This document shows positions 35,565 through 46,368 of a stretch of DNA of 64,000 nt, in pieces. Both the position numbers and the translations under genes were made by a program. The DNA is taken from positions 2,046,001 through 2,110,000 of the forward strand of contig OZ023185.1 of NCBI GenBank assembly GCA_963995505.1, read 5' to 3'. This DNA comes from Hypericum androsaemum. Lineage: Eukaryota; Streptophyta; Magnoliopsida; Malpighiales; Hypericaceae. The notes beneath the pieces were generated by a model. The model was not told where the DNA came from. It saw only the letters and a list, made by a program, of their open reading frames with translations, and did no database searches. Each line of letters starts with the position of its first letter. The first letter of the stretch is position 1.

Positions 35565-37003
35565 TCAGCTGGGATAGATATAAGGGGGAGCTGCTGCTAG
35601 GGTTTCATCTGCAACTTGTCTCTTCTTCTTCTTCTTCTTCCTCCTCCTCTTCTTTTTGTATTTTGACTAAGTACGCACTTAAGCTAAGTTGTTGTATGGT
35701 TAAGTTCATTTGTAGAAGACCATCGAGAGATCCTTTGGCCTTTGCTTAGCCTCGTAGATGATGCTGGTGATCGTTTCTAGAGAATTAGGCAAGTGTTTCA
35801 TATGATCTAATGGTGATCATCATCTCCAAGAAACCATCACCAAACGAAAGACCTTCGGTTAATTAATGTTTATATTTGCTACTTCTCTGAACCCTCTTAG
35901 TTATCGGCATTATTAATCAATGTATGTGTCCACGAAATGTCTAGCTAATAGGTCTGGCGTCTAGTTATACATATGGTATGAGATTTTGTCCAGGTGTTAC
36001 TTACATTCATCTCATGTGTTTATATCTTTCTTTAGGTTTTTTTTTGGTCGGTACATCTTTCTTTAGGTGCTCGAAGTTTCTCCTAATAAAATTAAATAGT
36101 AATGAAGTTATTTTAGCTTTCTCGAATTCAAACTATTAGGAGAGCGATAATGTTAATTACATGTTAGTTATTTGTTGAGAAAATTTTGCAATTATTCAAA
36201 TCTTGAAGCTGGTGGGTAGCAAGTAGATAGTCCTGAACCAGTTCTTGTTTCATGGGCCTGTACCACGTCCCGGAAATAAATGTTTGGGCCTGTATCTTAT
36301 AATGGGCCGGGTAAGTATTAGTCAATGGTCCATAACCTGGTTCCGCTTCCTATTTTTTGGGCCTATATGTGTGCCATTTTCCGGAAAAGAAACCTGGGGC
36401 CCATATTTATTTTAAAGACGGGCGTAATTTTAGTCAAAGGTCAAGAGTTCCCGTTCGTGTTTTATGGAAGATCCAGTCCGCTTCAAATGGAGAGACTATT
36501 GAAAAGGGTTATGGGTGTAAAAGAGGAAAAATAGGAGGATCATGTGTTGGATATCCGAACATTGGTGCGAAATACCCGAAAATGGATATAAATCACCTGA
36601 ATCTGGGAGGGTTTTGCACCTCTCATTTTCGGATTTGAGCACGTGCTAACAAAAATAGACATCATAGAAGGTCCATCCTATATATTGTAATGTATTATAA
36701 CAGAAGCAAAGTTGTTTATGCCTCCCTTGAAGTTGCTTTTGAGGGTATGGGTTAAGTATGGGCAGACATTAGAGTATGAAAGATAATACCCTTTTGAAAA
36801 ATTAAGAGTAGATGTGAAAGATTTATGTAAACTGTGAACTGCCACAGCTCCCCCACCCCATAATCAACCAGACAGATCCAACCAAACCAGTGGAGGATGT
36901 AACAGTTTCCATCCCTCTGGTTCCATGAGGGACCGACACTTTCCAGACAAGTATCCAACTTCTTGTTTATTCATGGCAATTGGCAAGTTGGTAGCTGCTA
37001 TGG
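35565..37003. other. YABBY 3' flank and intergenic DNA
   Basis: The first 200 bp includes a TTC/CTC microsatellite (35623-35655) in the probable 3' UTR. At about 36236-36450 an imperfect tandem duplication of about 110 bp contains GGGCCTGTA/GGGCCTATA, CCGGAAA and TTAGTCAA motifs. No gene recognised. Confidence 0.45.
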
Positions 37004-37019
37004 GGCCCCCCAACTGGCT

Positions 37020-37128
37020 TTTTTATTTTTTGGAAAGTAAATATTACACCTAGTTACAAAGCTAGGGATTGAACCCATGACCTCCTTAAACTAAAGTAAC
37101 GCTTATGCCGCTAGGCCAAATGCCCGTT
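37020..37128 (-). mobile_element. tRNA-derived SINE with 16-bp TSD
   Basis: On the - strand a pol III A box TGGCCTAGCGG (37108-37118) and B box GGTTCAATCCC (37065-37075) are 32 bp apart, followed by a short body and an A-rich tail (CCAAAAAATAAAA). Flanks GGCCCCCCAACTGGCT (37004-37019) and GGCCCTCCAACTGGCT (37129-37144) are a 16-bp TSD with one mismatch. At 109 bp it is short for a plant SINE. It probably transposes through an L1-type partner. Confidence 0.88.
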
Positions 37129-37144
37129 GGCCCTCCAACTGGCT

Positions 37145-37766
37145 ATTGCTAGTAGCTGATCTATGAAAAGCTACATGGACTTGAGCAAAAGTTGTACAAG
37201 TCAAACCTGGATTAGTCTGCACAACGATTCTTCGGATTTGTATAAACAGAATACTTGTGCCATAACTTTGACAGAGCTACGAGGGGCTGAATTACACACG
37301 ATTTGTGAGGGGCAGAATTGAAATAATTTAACTCTTCATTCGAAGTCAATTATTCTGTAAATACACTTTTCTTGTGATGTATTCTCGTGCTAAACAAACC
37401 TGCAACCAAACTCGCCAGCTTTACACAATTTTTACAAGGACTGAGGAAAAAAAGATCCATACAAAGGAAAAAAATCACAAGCCTATCTGAAGTAGCCTAC
37501 TCGTGCATCTTCAAACACCAATGCCTCCCATGTGAATACGCGGTTGCAACTACAACCTGAGACAGATCCAGCTTATCGCCTTATTCAAGTGCGCGTACCA
37601 CGGATTCTCTTGAACGTTAGTTCCCACCAGTACGAGGTGGAACAGAATCATCAACCGCTGTTTCAGAACCAGGTTTAGCATTATCCATCTACAGTGTTGG
37701 ATAAACAAAGCCACAAATTGCTACTTATCCGCATTCCATACCCCTGACAGTGAACAACTATCTTGT
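37145..37766. other. 3' flank of the DUF641 gene
   Basis: Downstream region of the - strand gene. It should include its 3' UTR and poly(A) site. Nothing else recognised. Confidence 0.45.
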
Positions 37767-39212
37767 TCATTTGGAGCTAGTAAGATAGACTTGCGACTGA
37801 ATCACCGTTCTCCCGATCTTAAAACCAGGGACCACTGTGAAGCCAACCTTCAGTCTGGTTCTCGCTGGCAGCACGAGACTTCTAGTTACATCCTCCATGT
37901 AAACAACAGAAAAGTCAGTGCCCCTTTCCACTTGAAAAATCTCAACCACGGGATCAAAGCAAAACGCCAGCATGTGAAGTGTCCAAACTGAATTAGCCAT
38001 ACTAACAAAAGACTCATAAAATGAGCTCAGCGACCTCCACGAGTTCAAGACAACCTCGTTTTGGTCCAAATCACGGAAGATCGATGACTCCATTGTTGGA
38101 TGCACGAGGTGCTGATACTTGCTCTCGCAGAACCTGGAGAAATCACAACCTGGATCTTTACTCAGCAACTCCATAGGACTGGAACTCGATACATGCTCAA
38201 CCAATCGCCTCAAGGGACTACCATTACTGATTTCAGTCCCGTTTGCAACATGATGGCCGTTGCAACGAACAGCATCCACCTCCCCTTCATCTAAACCGAA
38301 CCCTTTACAATCAAACCCTCTAAACATCTCCAAACAAACATACGAAAGAAATGCGTAGCGACAATGCCTGTCCTTAGCATAATCAACCCCATCAAAAACC
38401 GAACTGGCGGCCAAATCCAAATCCCACCCGGCTTTCCTCATCAAACCAATCAAAACCTTAGTAAACCTATGCATAGCAGAGCAAACATCATTCAACACCT
38501 TACCAAAAACCTTCACAGACAACAAAACCTCGCAAGAAGGCGGTGGCCCCGGACCAAGCCAATCACCAACACCATTAACATTCTCACCACCCCTCTCCTT
38601 AGACAACAACAAAACCCTCTTAGACAACCGCGAATTGGACTCCGTGGCCTCACCCAATTCGCTCCTCAGAGCCAACACCTCGCTATCCTTCCGGTCGATC
38701 TCGGCTTGCAACCGGTCAGAGAAGAACCCGAGCAGCCGGAGCTTGCTCTGGTTGTCCTCCACCTGGGCCTCGAGGCACGACCCGATCAGGAACTCCACGC
38801 CCGACCCGGGGTTCATCCGGAGCTCCCGGTAGTACCTCTTGTACTCGGAGAGCTTCTTCAGGTGGGCAACCAGCGCCTCGTCGGCGGCCCTCACGGCCCC
38901 CTCGTTGAACGGCACGTGGGCGTCCTGCAATTGGAGGTAGGACGCCTCGAAGGAGGAGACCCCGGCGAAGACGGAGGAGATTAGCCCGGACGCCAGCTGG
39001 GGGTCCAGCGGGCTTAGACTGGGACGGGGTTTGGGCCGGGGCGGACCCGGGTCGGGTCTGTGGATGATGACTTTCTTGTCGGGGATGGCCACGTCCTCGG
39101 CGGCGGTGGGCTCGTCGGAGAAGAGCTCGAAAGTCTTGGACTTGAAAGCGAGGGCGAACTTCTGGAACATGTCCGAGATTTGCGGCTGGAGTTTCCCCGC
39201 CGCCTCGGCCAT
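37767..39212 (-). CDS. DUF641 / GIL1-IRKI family protein
   Basis: Intronless 481-aa protein starting MAEAAGKLQPQISDMFQKFA. Residues about 70-200 form the DUF641 domain (ISSVFAGVSSFEASYLQLQDAH, then VAHLKKLSEYKRYYREL), followed by a coiled-coil stretch (about 160-205). The C-terminal part is the conserved GIL1-like module ending PGFKIGRTVIQSQVYL. Family members include GRAVITROPIC IN THE LIGHT 1, IRK-interacting protein and UNE1-like proteins. GIL1 acts in red/far-red control of gravitropism. The start (ISDMFQKFALAFK) is closer to the UNE1-like subgroup than to GIL1 itself. Molecular activity is unknown. The N-terminal coding half is GC-rich (above 60%), the rest nearer genome average. Complete by length and both termini. 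Confidence 0.88.
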   Translation of the reverse strand: MAEAAGKLQPQISDMFQKFALAFKSKTFELFSDEPTAAEDVAIPDKKVIIHRPDPGPPRPKPRPSLSPLDPQLASGLISSVFAGVSSFEASYLQLQDAHVPFNEGAVRAADEALVAHLKKLSEYKRYYRELRMNPGSGVEFLIGSCLEAQVEDNQSKLRLLGFFSDRLQAEIDRKDSEVLALRSELGEATESNSRLSKRVLLLSKERGGENVNGVGDWLGPGPPPSCEVLLSVKVFGKVLNDVCSAMHRFTKVLIGLMRKAGWDLDLAASSVFDGVDYAKDRHCRYAFLSYVCLEMFRGFDCKGFGLDEGEVDAVRCNGHHVANGTEISNGSPLRRLVEHVSSSSPMELLSKDPGCDFSRFCESKYQHLVHPTMESSIFRDLDQNEVVLNSWRSLSSFYESFVSMANSVWTLHMLAFCFDPVVEIFQVERGTDFSVVYMEDVTRSLVLPARTRLKVGFTVVPGFKIGRTVIQSQVYLTSSK

Positions 39213-40486
39213 TGCGGGTCGGGTCCAGGGGTAATTTGGGTAAGAAAATTGGACTCGAGGAGTACAAGAACCACTCTACCGGCTTTCTCCTCCTCTGCGC
39301 TGGTTCTGTTGCGAAAGCTGGAATTTTTTTAGTGCAAAACCTTTTTTTCCCCGAAATTATGTTTGGATAACTAATATATATTCAAGTGACAACAAGTCCT
39401 TGGAACTGGTGATCTTAATAAGGATTATTTTTATTTTTTTAAGATAAAGTTTTACAAGATAATTAGTTAATTATACTTTACCAGAAATTAAATATTGGAC
39501 ATCTTTTAAATCGTCAATCTTTATACATTACGACGGTTAGAGCAAATACCCTTATTAAAAAAGTAACTAAAACATAGATTAGTTGACATAATGATAATAT
39601 TCTTCCAAACAAAAAGTGCTGTTAGTTTTGCATTGTATAAATCTTGTCAAAGTACTATTAATTTTTTGTTGTTGAGAAAACTATAAAATTATTCAACTCA
39701 TGTTTTTAACTGGATTTGATTTGTTATTTTCTTTATTTCTGTTATTTTATTATTTTTCTCCAGTCAGACTCTTCTTTCTACCGTCGAGGCTTGTCCTAAC
39801 GGTAATCAGACAGCTAAAATTAAATTATATATACCGAAGGTCGAGGGCCGCGTGCTGACGTCTAACTATTTATTTGTTTATTTGTGGGGTTTGACTTAAG
39901 CTGTACCGTTTGACTCAGCACACAGCAGTGGTGGAGAATGCAAATAATTTGGTGGAATACTTTTTCTGGGGCTTCGATTAATTAAAATTCACTTATAGCT
40001 GTGATTAAAACACAAAAAAAGTACTCAGTCAACCCGATTCCAAGTGATTAGCTGGTGGTATTCACCAACTTCGGATAATTATTATAAATTTAGGGAAATT
40101 GGTTGTGACATCTTTTTCGCTCAACTAATATGCCAGGGCCAGTAGTAATCCAGTGTATTACGTGTCTTGCCACTCTCTTCGCGAGATTAATTTTTTTGAT
40201 TTTAGTTAAATTAGAATAATTTGAGATAAATAGTAGATTATATTTTTTCGGATGAGCTTGACAAAAGCAATTTTCGAAAGTCCCTTTTTTGCCTACACTT
40301 TACAAGAACTATCATCGCCATTTACGTGTTTCAATTGCGGATGCCACCTACGGCGGCTTTATGCAGCTTTTCAACCATTATAATACTTTCGACCGACAAT
40401 TCATAGTGGCCTGACCTTCAAAACCTGCATTTCATGCGCGTCTTTTACTAATTGACCCGGTACTTTAAGAAACATGATAAATAATT
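39213..40486. other. DUF641 promoter and intergenic DNA
   Basis: 39213-39340 is the probable 5' UTR and promoter of the - strand gene. Beyond is AT-rich sequence with nothing recognised. TAAATAATT at 40478-40486 is the TSD of the next element. Confidence 0.45.
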
Positions 40487-41250
40487 GGGAACAGTACACT
40501 TTTGTACTCTGTAGTATCGTACTTTTTATAATTAGTCCATATGGTTTAAAAACCATCAAACTGGTCCATGTTATTTGAATTTTTATCATGCTATGGTCCC
40601 GCTCAGGTTAGGATAGCTTCCGGTCCTATTTGAACTGCCACGTCTCAGGTTAGGATAGCTTCCGGTCCTATTTGAACTGCCACGTCATTAAAAATGGTGT
40701 CATTTTTTAAATACGTGTCGTTGAGGTGTTTCATAAAGAAAAATTTCAAGAAAATACCTAAAAAATTTCTCTCCTCTCTCGCCTCTTCTTCTTCCTCCTC
40801 CCCTCTCCTCGCCTACTTCTCAATCACTTTCAACATCAACCCCTCCACAAATTCCTTCAACATCCTGAGGAATAACGCTTAACACCTTCCTTACCGTACC
40901 TGTTCTTAATAAATATGGACATCGACGCATTTCAGGAGACATCATCTTTCCCAGGCATTTCACCGAACACCTTCCATGCACATAACATCATCAAGAACCC
41001 AACTTTAGCCCCACCCAGATAATCAAATGGCTTCCAATACACATGTCAACCTTCAAAATCCAATCTTTTCAAACAAACAAAAGATAAGTACTAAAAAATA
41101 CCTTCTTCAAGTCATCAATTTCTGAAATTAACAAGATTCAAAAGCCTTGTCAGAGAGGCAAGAATCATCGAAGTTATACGAAATAGTAACCGCAGTGCTA
41201 CTACTGACGTGAGACTTCTTGACAAGAACCACAGATTCCATGATTCTCGT

Positions 41251-42306
41251 CAGGGGCGGAGCTACATTTAAAATTGCCCCCCACTTAAAAAAATTTTTGT
41301 TTAATAACTAGATATATTTTTTAATGTATGTCCCCACTAAAATTAGAAATTGACCCTACTAAAAAACTAATCAATCTAAAAATTGAAACCAGAATGACCC
41401 ATTACCGACTTATCATATGCTAGTCGGGCCCAAGAAAGTGTATTCCAAATGTCAAACAAGTTATCGAGTTCGAAGAGAATTTGACTATATGCAAAAGAGT
41501 TCTATTCCCTTTCTGAATAGAATCACCGGTTTTATATTTTGAATTACAGTTCCTCCTCATATAAGGAACCAACCCTAGAGCTCCCTCAAAAAAAAAAAAA
41601 AAGAAACAGAACGTCCAACCCAAGCAGACCAGAACGTGTTTGGGGGTCAACTTGGAATATGGTGAGTTACCTTTTCTTCTTTCTTTGATTAAAGGGTCAC
41701 GTATATGATATCTATCCCTATTGTTTGCATTATTTCCATTAGGTTAGGGTTTGGATTAGTTGTTAGGTTTTGTCTTGAATTCATAATTGGTTATAACTCT
41801 ATTTCCTATCCGATACCGAACATATTGGGCGATGATGGTAGACTTCGTCATTAGATATCTTGACACTGGATACTCAGTTGGATAATTATATTGCTGACAT
41901 AAGATCTAATGATGAATTTTATGATATAAAGAGATTCGATATTTTGGCTCAGAAGTTGGTGCAAATACAGAAAGATCTCATTTATCCTACGGTATTTCGG
42001 CTCCTGAAATTAGCTTTGATATTGCCAGTTGCGATTGCAAGTGTTAAGAGAGCCTTTTATGCCATGAATATTTTGAAGAATCTTCTTCGCAACAAGATGG
42101 GAGATCAATTACTAGCTGATTATTTAATTACGTATATCGAGAAAGACATATTTGATTGTATTGACAGTATAGCTATTATGGAACGATTTCAACGCACGAG
42201 TAATCGTAGATGACAATTATAAATGTTGTAATTACAATTTACATACGTTGAACTTTTTGAAAAAAATTATATTGGCCCCTCCCCAAATTTTATGGCTCCG
42301 CCCCTA
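41251..42306 (+). mobile_element. hAT transposon, internally deleted
   Basis: Starts CAGGGGCGGAGC and ends GGCTCCGCCCCTA, the inverted termini of plant hAT elements. Flanks ATTCTCGT (41243-41250) and CTTCTTGT (42307-42314) match at 6 of 8 positions, the 8-bp TSD expected for hAT. At 1056 bp with only the 3' end of a transposase, it is non-autonomous. It inserted after the bHLH fragment was captured because it splits that fragment. Confidence 0.85.
41860..42213 (+). pseudogene. hAT transposase C-terminal dimerisation domain remnant
   Basis: About 117 codons without an ATG read LDNYIADIRSNDEFYDIKRF, YPTVFRLLKLALILPVAIAS, VKRAFYAMNILKNLLRNKMG and YIEKDIFDCID. This is the Dimer_Tnp_hAT domain typical of plant TTF-type hAT transposases, where V-ERAFSAM-I-KN-LRN-MGD is the core. 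The zinc finger and catalytic domain are absent, so no activity is expected. Confidence 0.88.
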
Positions 42307-42827
42307 CTTCTTGTCTTGGTCTGTTCCTCTAGTACGTCTACTCTCTGCTTGATGGCCTCGGCAAGAATCGTAGCCTTGTCCATCTAGAAATCAACAAAAT
42401 AAATAGAAAACTGTCTTAACAAAATTAATGGTTAAACTTGGAAAGGGGCATTTTAGCGGAGCTTCAACTTAGAAGGTAAGGCAACGGAAGAGCTCCTGCG
42501 AGCCTGAACTTGTGGAGGGGTTGATCTTGAAAGTGATTGAGAAGCAAGAGAGGAGAGGGGAGGAGGAAGAAGAAGGAGGGGAGAAAATGTTTTAAGGATT
42601 TTTTTAAAATTTTCTTTTATGACCTCAAAGCCACTTATTAAAAAAAGACACCATTTTAATGATGTGGCAGTAGAAATCGAATCGGAAGCTATCCGAACCT
42701 GAGCGGGACCGTAGTATGATAAAAAATTAAATAATTTGGATATGTTTGATAGTTTTTAAACCACATTCACTAATTGCAAAAAGCACGATACCACATGGTA
42801 CAAAAGTATACTTTTGCCTAAATAATT

Positions 42828-43614
42828 TAGATTTACTTAACGAACTTTTGTATTCAAGTCTTCACGATTTTAGTTTTTTTTTCTAATTCAACCATTATTC
42901 AAAATTTACAATTTATGTTTTAATTCAGGTTTTAATTAATGTGTTGATTTTTAAAAGAAATTTCCCTACATGTGCAAGCCAGATTGAGTCCGATACTCAT
43001 TTGGGTTGAGAGAATCTTGGTTGGGTGAGAACTGGGTCCATGCTTAGGTTAGATGTTATTTAAAAAAATGTTATCCCCAAAAGTCAAGATGTGACAGACC
43101 AAAAGGAAGCCAGGACAAAGCAAATAATATGTTTCACGCGGTACGAATGGTTAGTTGTTTAGTTCCAATTAGAGGTTTTTCTAAGGAAGCCAATTAGTTT
43201 AATCGCACAGAAATTTAGCTGATCTACCTTGTCTAAAAAAACCACGAGACTCGTCTTGTTGTCACTTGTCCCGTTCTGTTCCACTTATACATAATACAAA
43301 ATTATTTTGGAAAGGACTCAATTACAAACTGTGGCGTTTACAAAGTTAGTCCAAATATACTAAATATAATCAGACAGTGGAGACGTGCTTTCAACGAAAG
43401 AAAAGGACTAATGGGCCGGGCTTGTCCAAAAAGCTAGTGTATACACAACGACGAGTACCAACTTGCACCGGCCTTTTCTACTTAGCCCGTCCTTTTTGAG
43501 GCCCAGTGTCGAAACTGAATGTGCTCCAACTCCCAATAGCAAAAGCAACTTTTAAACTCGATAGTCGAGACATGGGTGCTCGCTCGTCTGAGCCCAAAAA
43601 GGGATCAAATGTTG
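42828..43614. other. Intergenic, no gene recognised
   Basis: AT-rich, nothing recognised. A CCCAT/GGGCC-bearing stretch at 43400-43520 has no clear meaning. Confidence 0.45.
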
Positions 43615-43623
43615 AAAAATATC

Positions 43624-44572
43624 GGGAAGTGACTATTAACGTGTGGTTTCACATTTTCAGAATTCAGTTTATGTAGTTTCAAATTAGAAATTTAGTTTAC
43701 AGTAGTTTACACACTTTTTCTCGAGAAAGTTCAGGGCAACTGTCCAGCCATCTGAATTTGCCATATCATAATTACGGACTGTATGGCGTGCCATCTCAGC
43801 CTTTTTTATCCATGCAAATAATGACGTAACAAAATTATTAAATTTTAAAATGGTTCCAAATTTGTGTATATTTTTAAAATCATCCCCTCCTTGCGTCGAC
43901 GAAGCTCCGGCCAGACGCTGGTGTCGAGGACCCTGATGACGATGTCCTCGACGGAGAGAGACTCCGAGAACATGTTTGTTGGAGCTGTTTTCGAGGCCGA
44001 GGAACTGCGAAGAGTAGGTGGCGTGGAGCTCGTAGCGTGTCACGGGGAGCATCGCAAGGACCCCATTTCGGCCCTCGAGCTCCCGGGCCTCGACTGGCAT
44101 GAGCCGCGCTAAGAACTCGTGGATGGCGGAGTTGTATGCATATAGCATCGACTCTGAGGAGGCAACCGACCTCAGGGAGAGCGTCGTACCTGTGGGTGTG
44201 ATGGGTAAAAGAAGTCGGCATCTCAGATTTTACCACGTGGATGATGTACGTCCTCCGGGTATTCCCCGCCCCGGACACGTGGCAGGCGGAGAGCAGACAC
44301 CTCACAAGGAGGATGAGGCGATGGTTTGAAAAATATGCACAAATTTGGCACTATTTTAAAATTTTATGATTTGACATGTCATCATTTGCATAGATAAAAA
44401 AGGCTGAGATGATACGGCATGCAGTCTGTAAATATGACATGGCAAATCCAGATGGCTAGGTAGCTGCCCGAAAAAAATGGGTAAACTACAAGAGACTAAA
44501 TTCTCAATTTGAAACTACATAGACTAAATTATAAAAATGTGAAACCACAGGTAAATAACGGGGACCTATCTC
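43624..44572. mobile_element. Pack-MULE carrying a subtilase gene fragment
   Basis: Arms 43624-about 43870 and about 44325-44572 are inverted repeats of about 240 bp containing GTGGTTTCACATTTT, ATGTAGTTTCAAATT, AGCCATCTG and CTCAGCCTTTTTTAT blocks. AAAAATATC (43615-43623) and AAAAATATT (44573-44581) form a 9-bp TSD, 8 of 9 matching. The interior is GC-rich and codes for the start of a subtilisin-like protease on the - strand. No transposase. Confidence 0.82.
43895..44305 (-). pseudogene. Captured N-terminal fragment of a subtilisin-like serine protease
   Basis: Reading down from 44305: LLSACHVSGAG (signal-peptide end), TYIIHVVKSEMPTSF (start of the I9 inhibitor pro-domain). After a frameshift near 44180 come SLRSVASSES and MLYAYNSAIHEFLARLMPVE, then GVLAMLPVTRYELHATYSSQ and FLGLE. 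A second frameshift leads to VLDTSVWPE at about 43905-43931, the segment around the catalytic Asp (VLDTGVWPES in plant SBT1 proteases). So signal peptide, pro-domain and the first edge of the S8 domain were captured and then decayed by two frameshifts. Family identity is strong; no enzyme is possible. Confidence 0.8.
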
Positions 44573-44581
44573 AAAAATATT

Positions 44582-45121
44582 CGGTGCCTTCACTAAAATT
44601 ATACCTAAATTAATAAAATGTATTCCCTGTATAAAATTTCACCGAATTTGTGTAATTTCTGAATTAGCTAATATTAATTCAAGTTTAGCCTGATCAACAA
44701 AATTTTCATTGTTCATATTTTAGTTAATAATCTTATCCCGAAACGAAATTTGTCCGATGACTTTCGAGAGGAAACGTAATATTGATGCACAGCTGTCCTT
44801 CTCATCGGAATTGCTGACTTAAGAAGAAGGTGAGTCGGTGACCCCACTTGTAATTAAAAGGAGAGAAGGTGACCATTTAGGCTTAATTAATTTCCAAAAC
44901 GGACAAACTTGTAAATGATGGAGAATATTAGGGACCAGGAAGAAAGCAATATACTCTTCACAAAAAGACAAAGCAATATAGCCCAGATAAATTGAACAAC
45001 TAAATATTGGGAAAGATTTTTTGGCATTTCCAAATCATTATCCATATAAATCTGAATTAGTTAGTAATGTTCAGAAATTGGTGATATAACTAATCACGTA
45101 GAGGAGAGGATAACTCTTACA
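44582..45121. other. Intergenic spacer
   Basis: AT-rich, nothing recognised. Confidence 0.5.
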
Positions 45122-45947
45122 GTAGAAAAAGTCAACTTTAATACACTATAATTTAGTGGTTTAACACTTTTAGAACTGTAATTCAAAACATATCAAATTA
45201 GTTCTTGTGGTTCTAAAGGACTGTCACGAGCAACTGCCAGAAATTTTAATCACCAAAACGATGTTATTCCGTGATTACTTGACACACCAACTGGATATTT
45301 TAGCTACCTGGTAGTGCTGAATTGTAGATGTGAAAAATATATAAAACAATCACATATTAGGATTTATAAAAAAAAAAACCCTCCTCCTCCTTCCCTCCCT
45401 CTCCTCTCTCCAAACTCTGCCCTCCTTTCCTCTATCTCCGCCCTCTTCCCCATCTCTCTCCACTAGCACTTTCTCTCTCTATTCGACTGGACTCTGGAGT
45501 CTCTCAAGGCGGTCGGCAACACACTTGAAGAAAGGAGAGGAAACTTCTTTGTCTAGGTGAGGAGATCACATTGGTTTGTTTATAGATGAAACCAATGGAT
45601 GTGCTGTCGAAGAGAGATAGGAAGAGCGAGTGGAGAGATAGGGGAGGAGGGCGGAGAGAGAGAGGCAGAGGGTATGAGAAGAGAGAGGGAGGAGGAGAAG
45701 GAGGAGGAGGAGGGAGTTTTCTGGGGAAAAAATATAAGAGATTGTTTCAAATATTTTCACTATACAACTCAAAAATATCGGGGGTAACACATTTGTCTAG
45801 TTTGCGTGCACGTAATCAACAAACGATGTCGTTTTGGTAATAAAAAATTGGCAACCACCCGTGACAGCCCTTTGAAACACATTTATAAACCACGGTATTA
45901 AAAATGTCGAATCGCCAAATTACATGTCACTAAAGTGAATTTTTCCC
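45122..45947. mobile_element. Foldback element with about 350-bp arms
   Basis: 45122-about 45480 and about 45590-45947 are diverged inverted repeats. Ends are GTAGAAAAAGTCAACTTTA and GGGAAAAATTCACTTTAGTG; inner blocks include GACTGTCACG, ACCAAAACGA and a CTCCTCCTCC/CTCTCTCC pyrimidine region facing its GGAGGAGG complement. The termini resemble those at 24237 (GGGAAAAGTCCACTTTAGTA). No TSD is recognisable. The short centre has no identified gene. Confidence 0.68.
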
Positions 45948-46368
45948 TTTTTATAAATTAGGCACTCCACCAAAATGGTGCGGCATATATGTTTATGCTA
46001 TATCAGACGATAGAGTCACGGATGTGTTACTTATTTTGTTATATATACATGTACTTATTATAATTATTAACAATTTATCAACCCATTAATTTAAAATTTT
46101 ATGTTTTTTGATTTATATTATCTGAAATTTTGCCAATTGGGATGACTGATCTAGATTTGAAGTGAGTAGGACTTTTGAAAAATGTCAAAGCTCTCCCAAT
46201 AACTATTTGACATTGTTGATTCTCAAATATTCGAACTCGAGTTGTAGTTCAAATAGAATAACTCTCTCGCCAGTTGATCATGGTGCTTGTTGGTATTTAA
46301 GTTATGTTGATATCACAAAGTTGATCTGTTGTCCTTACACTACATTTTGCAAGTATAAAAAATTTGAT
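45948..46368. other. Intergenic spacer
   Basis: AT-rich. 46150-46230 shares a diverged repeat with 20820-20900. Otherwise nothing recognised. Confidence 0.4.

Larger units (their letters stand above)
41129..42383 (-). pseudogene. bHLH18/25-type gene fragment, split by a hAT element
   Basis: From 42383 down to 42307 an AG acceptor (rc of 42384-42385) is followed by MDKATILAEAIKQRVDVLEE, then QTKTR. Beyond the hAT insertion the frame resumes (41250 down to about 41129) with MESVVLVKKSHVSSS and DDSCLSDKAFESC before a stop. This matches the third-exon region of the bHLH18/19/20/25 subgroup, where an intron precedes KMDKASVLGDAI and the text continues ERVK.LEEQTK, ESVVFVKKS. Part of helix 2 is deleted relative to the family. 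No upstream basic region is present, so only an internal piece was captured. Confidence 0.65.
40487..42818. mobile_element. Pack-MULE-like element with about 350-bp TIRs, hosting a nested hAT
   Basis: 2332 bp (about 1.27 kb without the nested hAT). Arms 40487-about 40870 and about 42490-42818 match in inverted orientation, beginning GGGAACAGTACACTTTTGTA / GGCAAAAGTATACTTTTGTA. They include GTCCCGCTCAGGTT, CTGCCACGTC and CTTCTTCTTCCTCCTCCCCT blocks. TAAATAATT is repeated exactly at 40478-40486 and 42819-42827 (9-bp TSD). The left arm carries an extra 43-bp tandem duplication (about 40603-40688). The interior holds bHLH gene fragments on the - strand and a hAT insertion. Confidence 0.88.
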
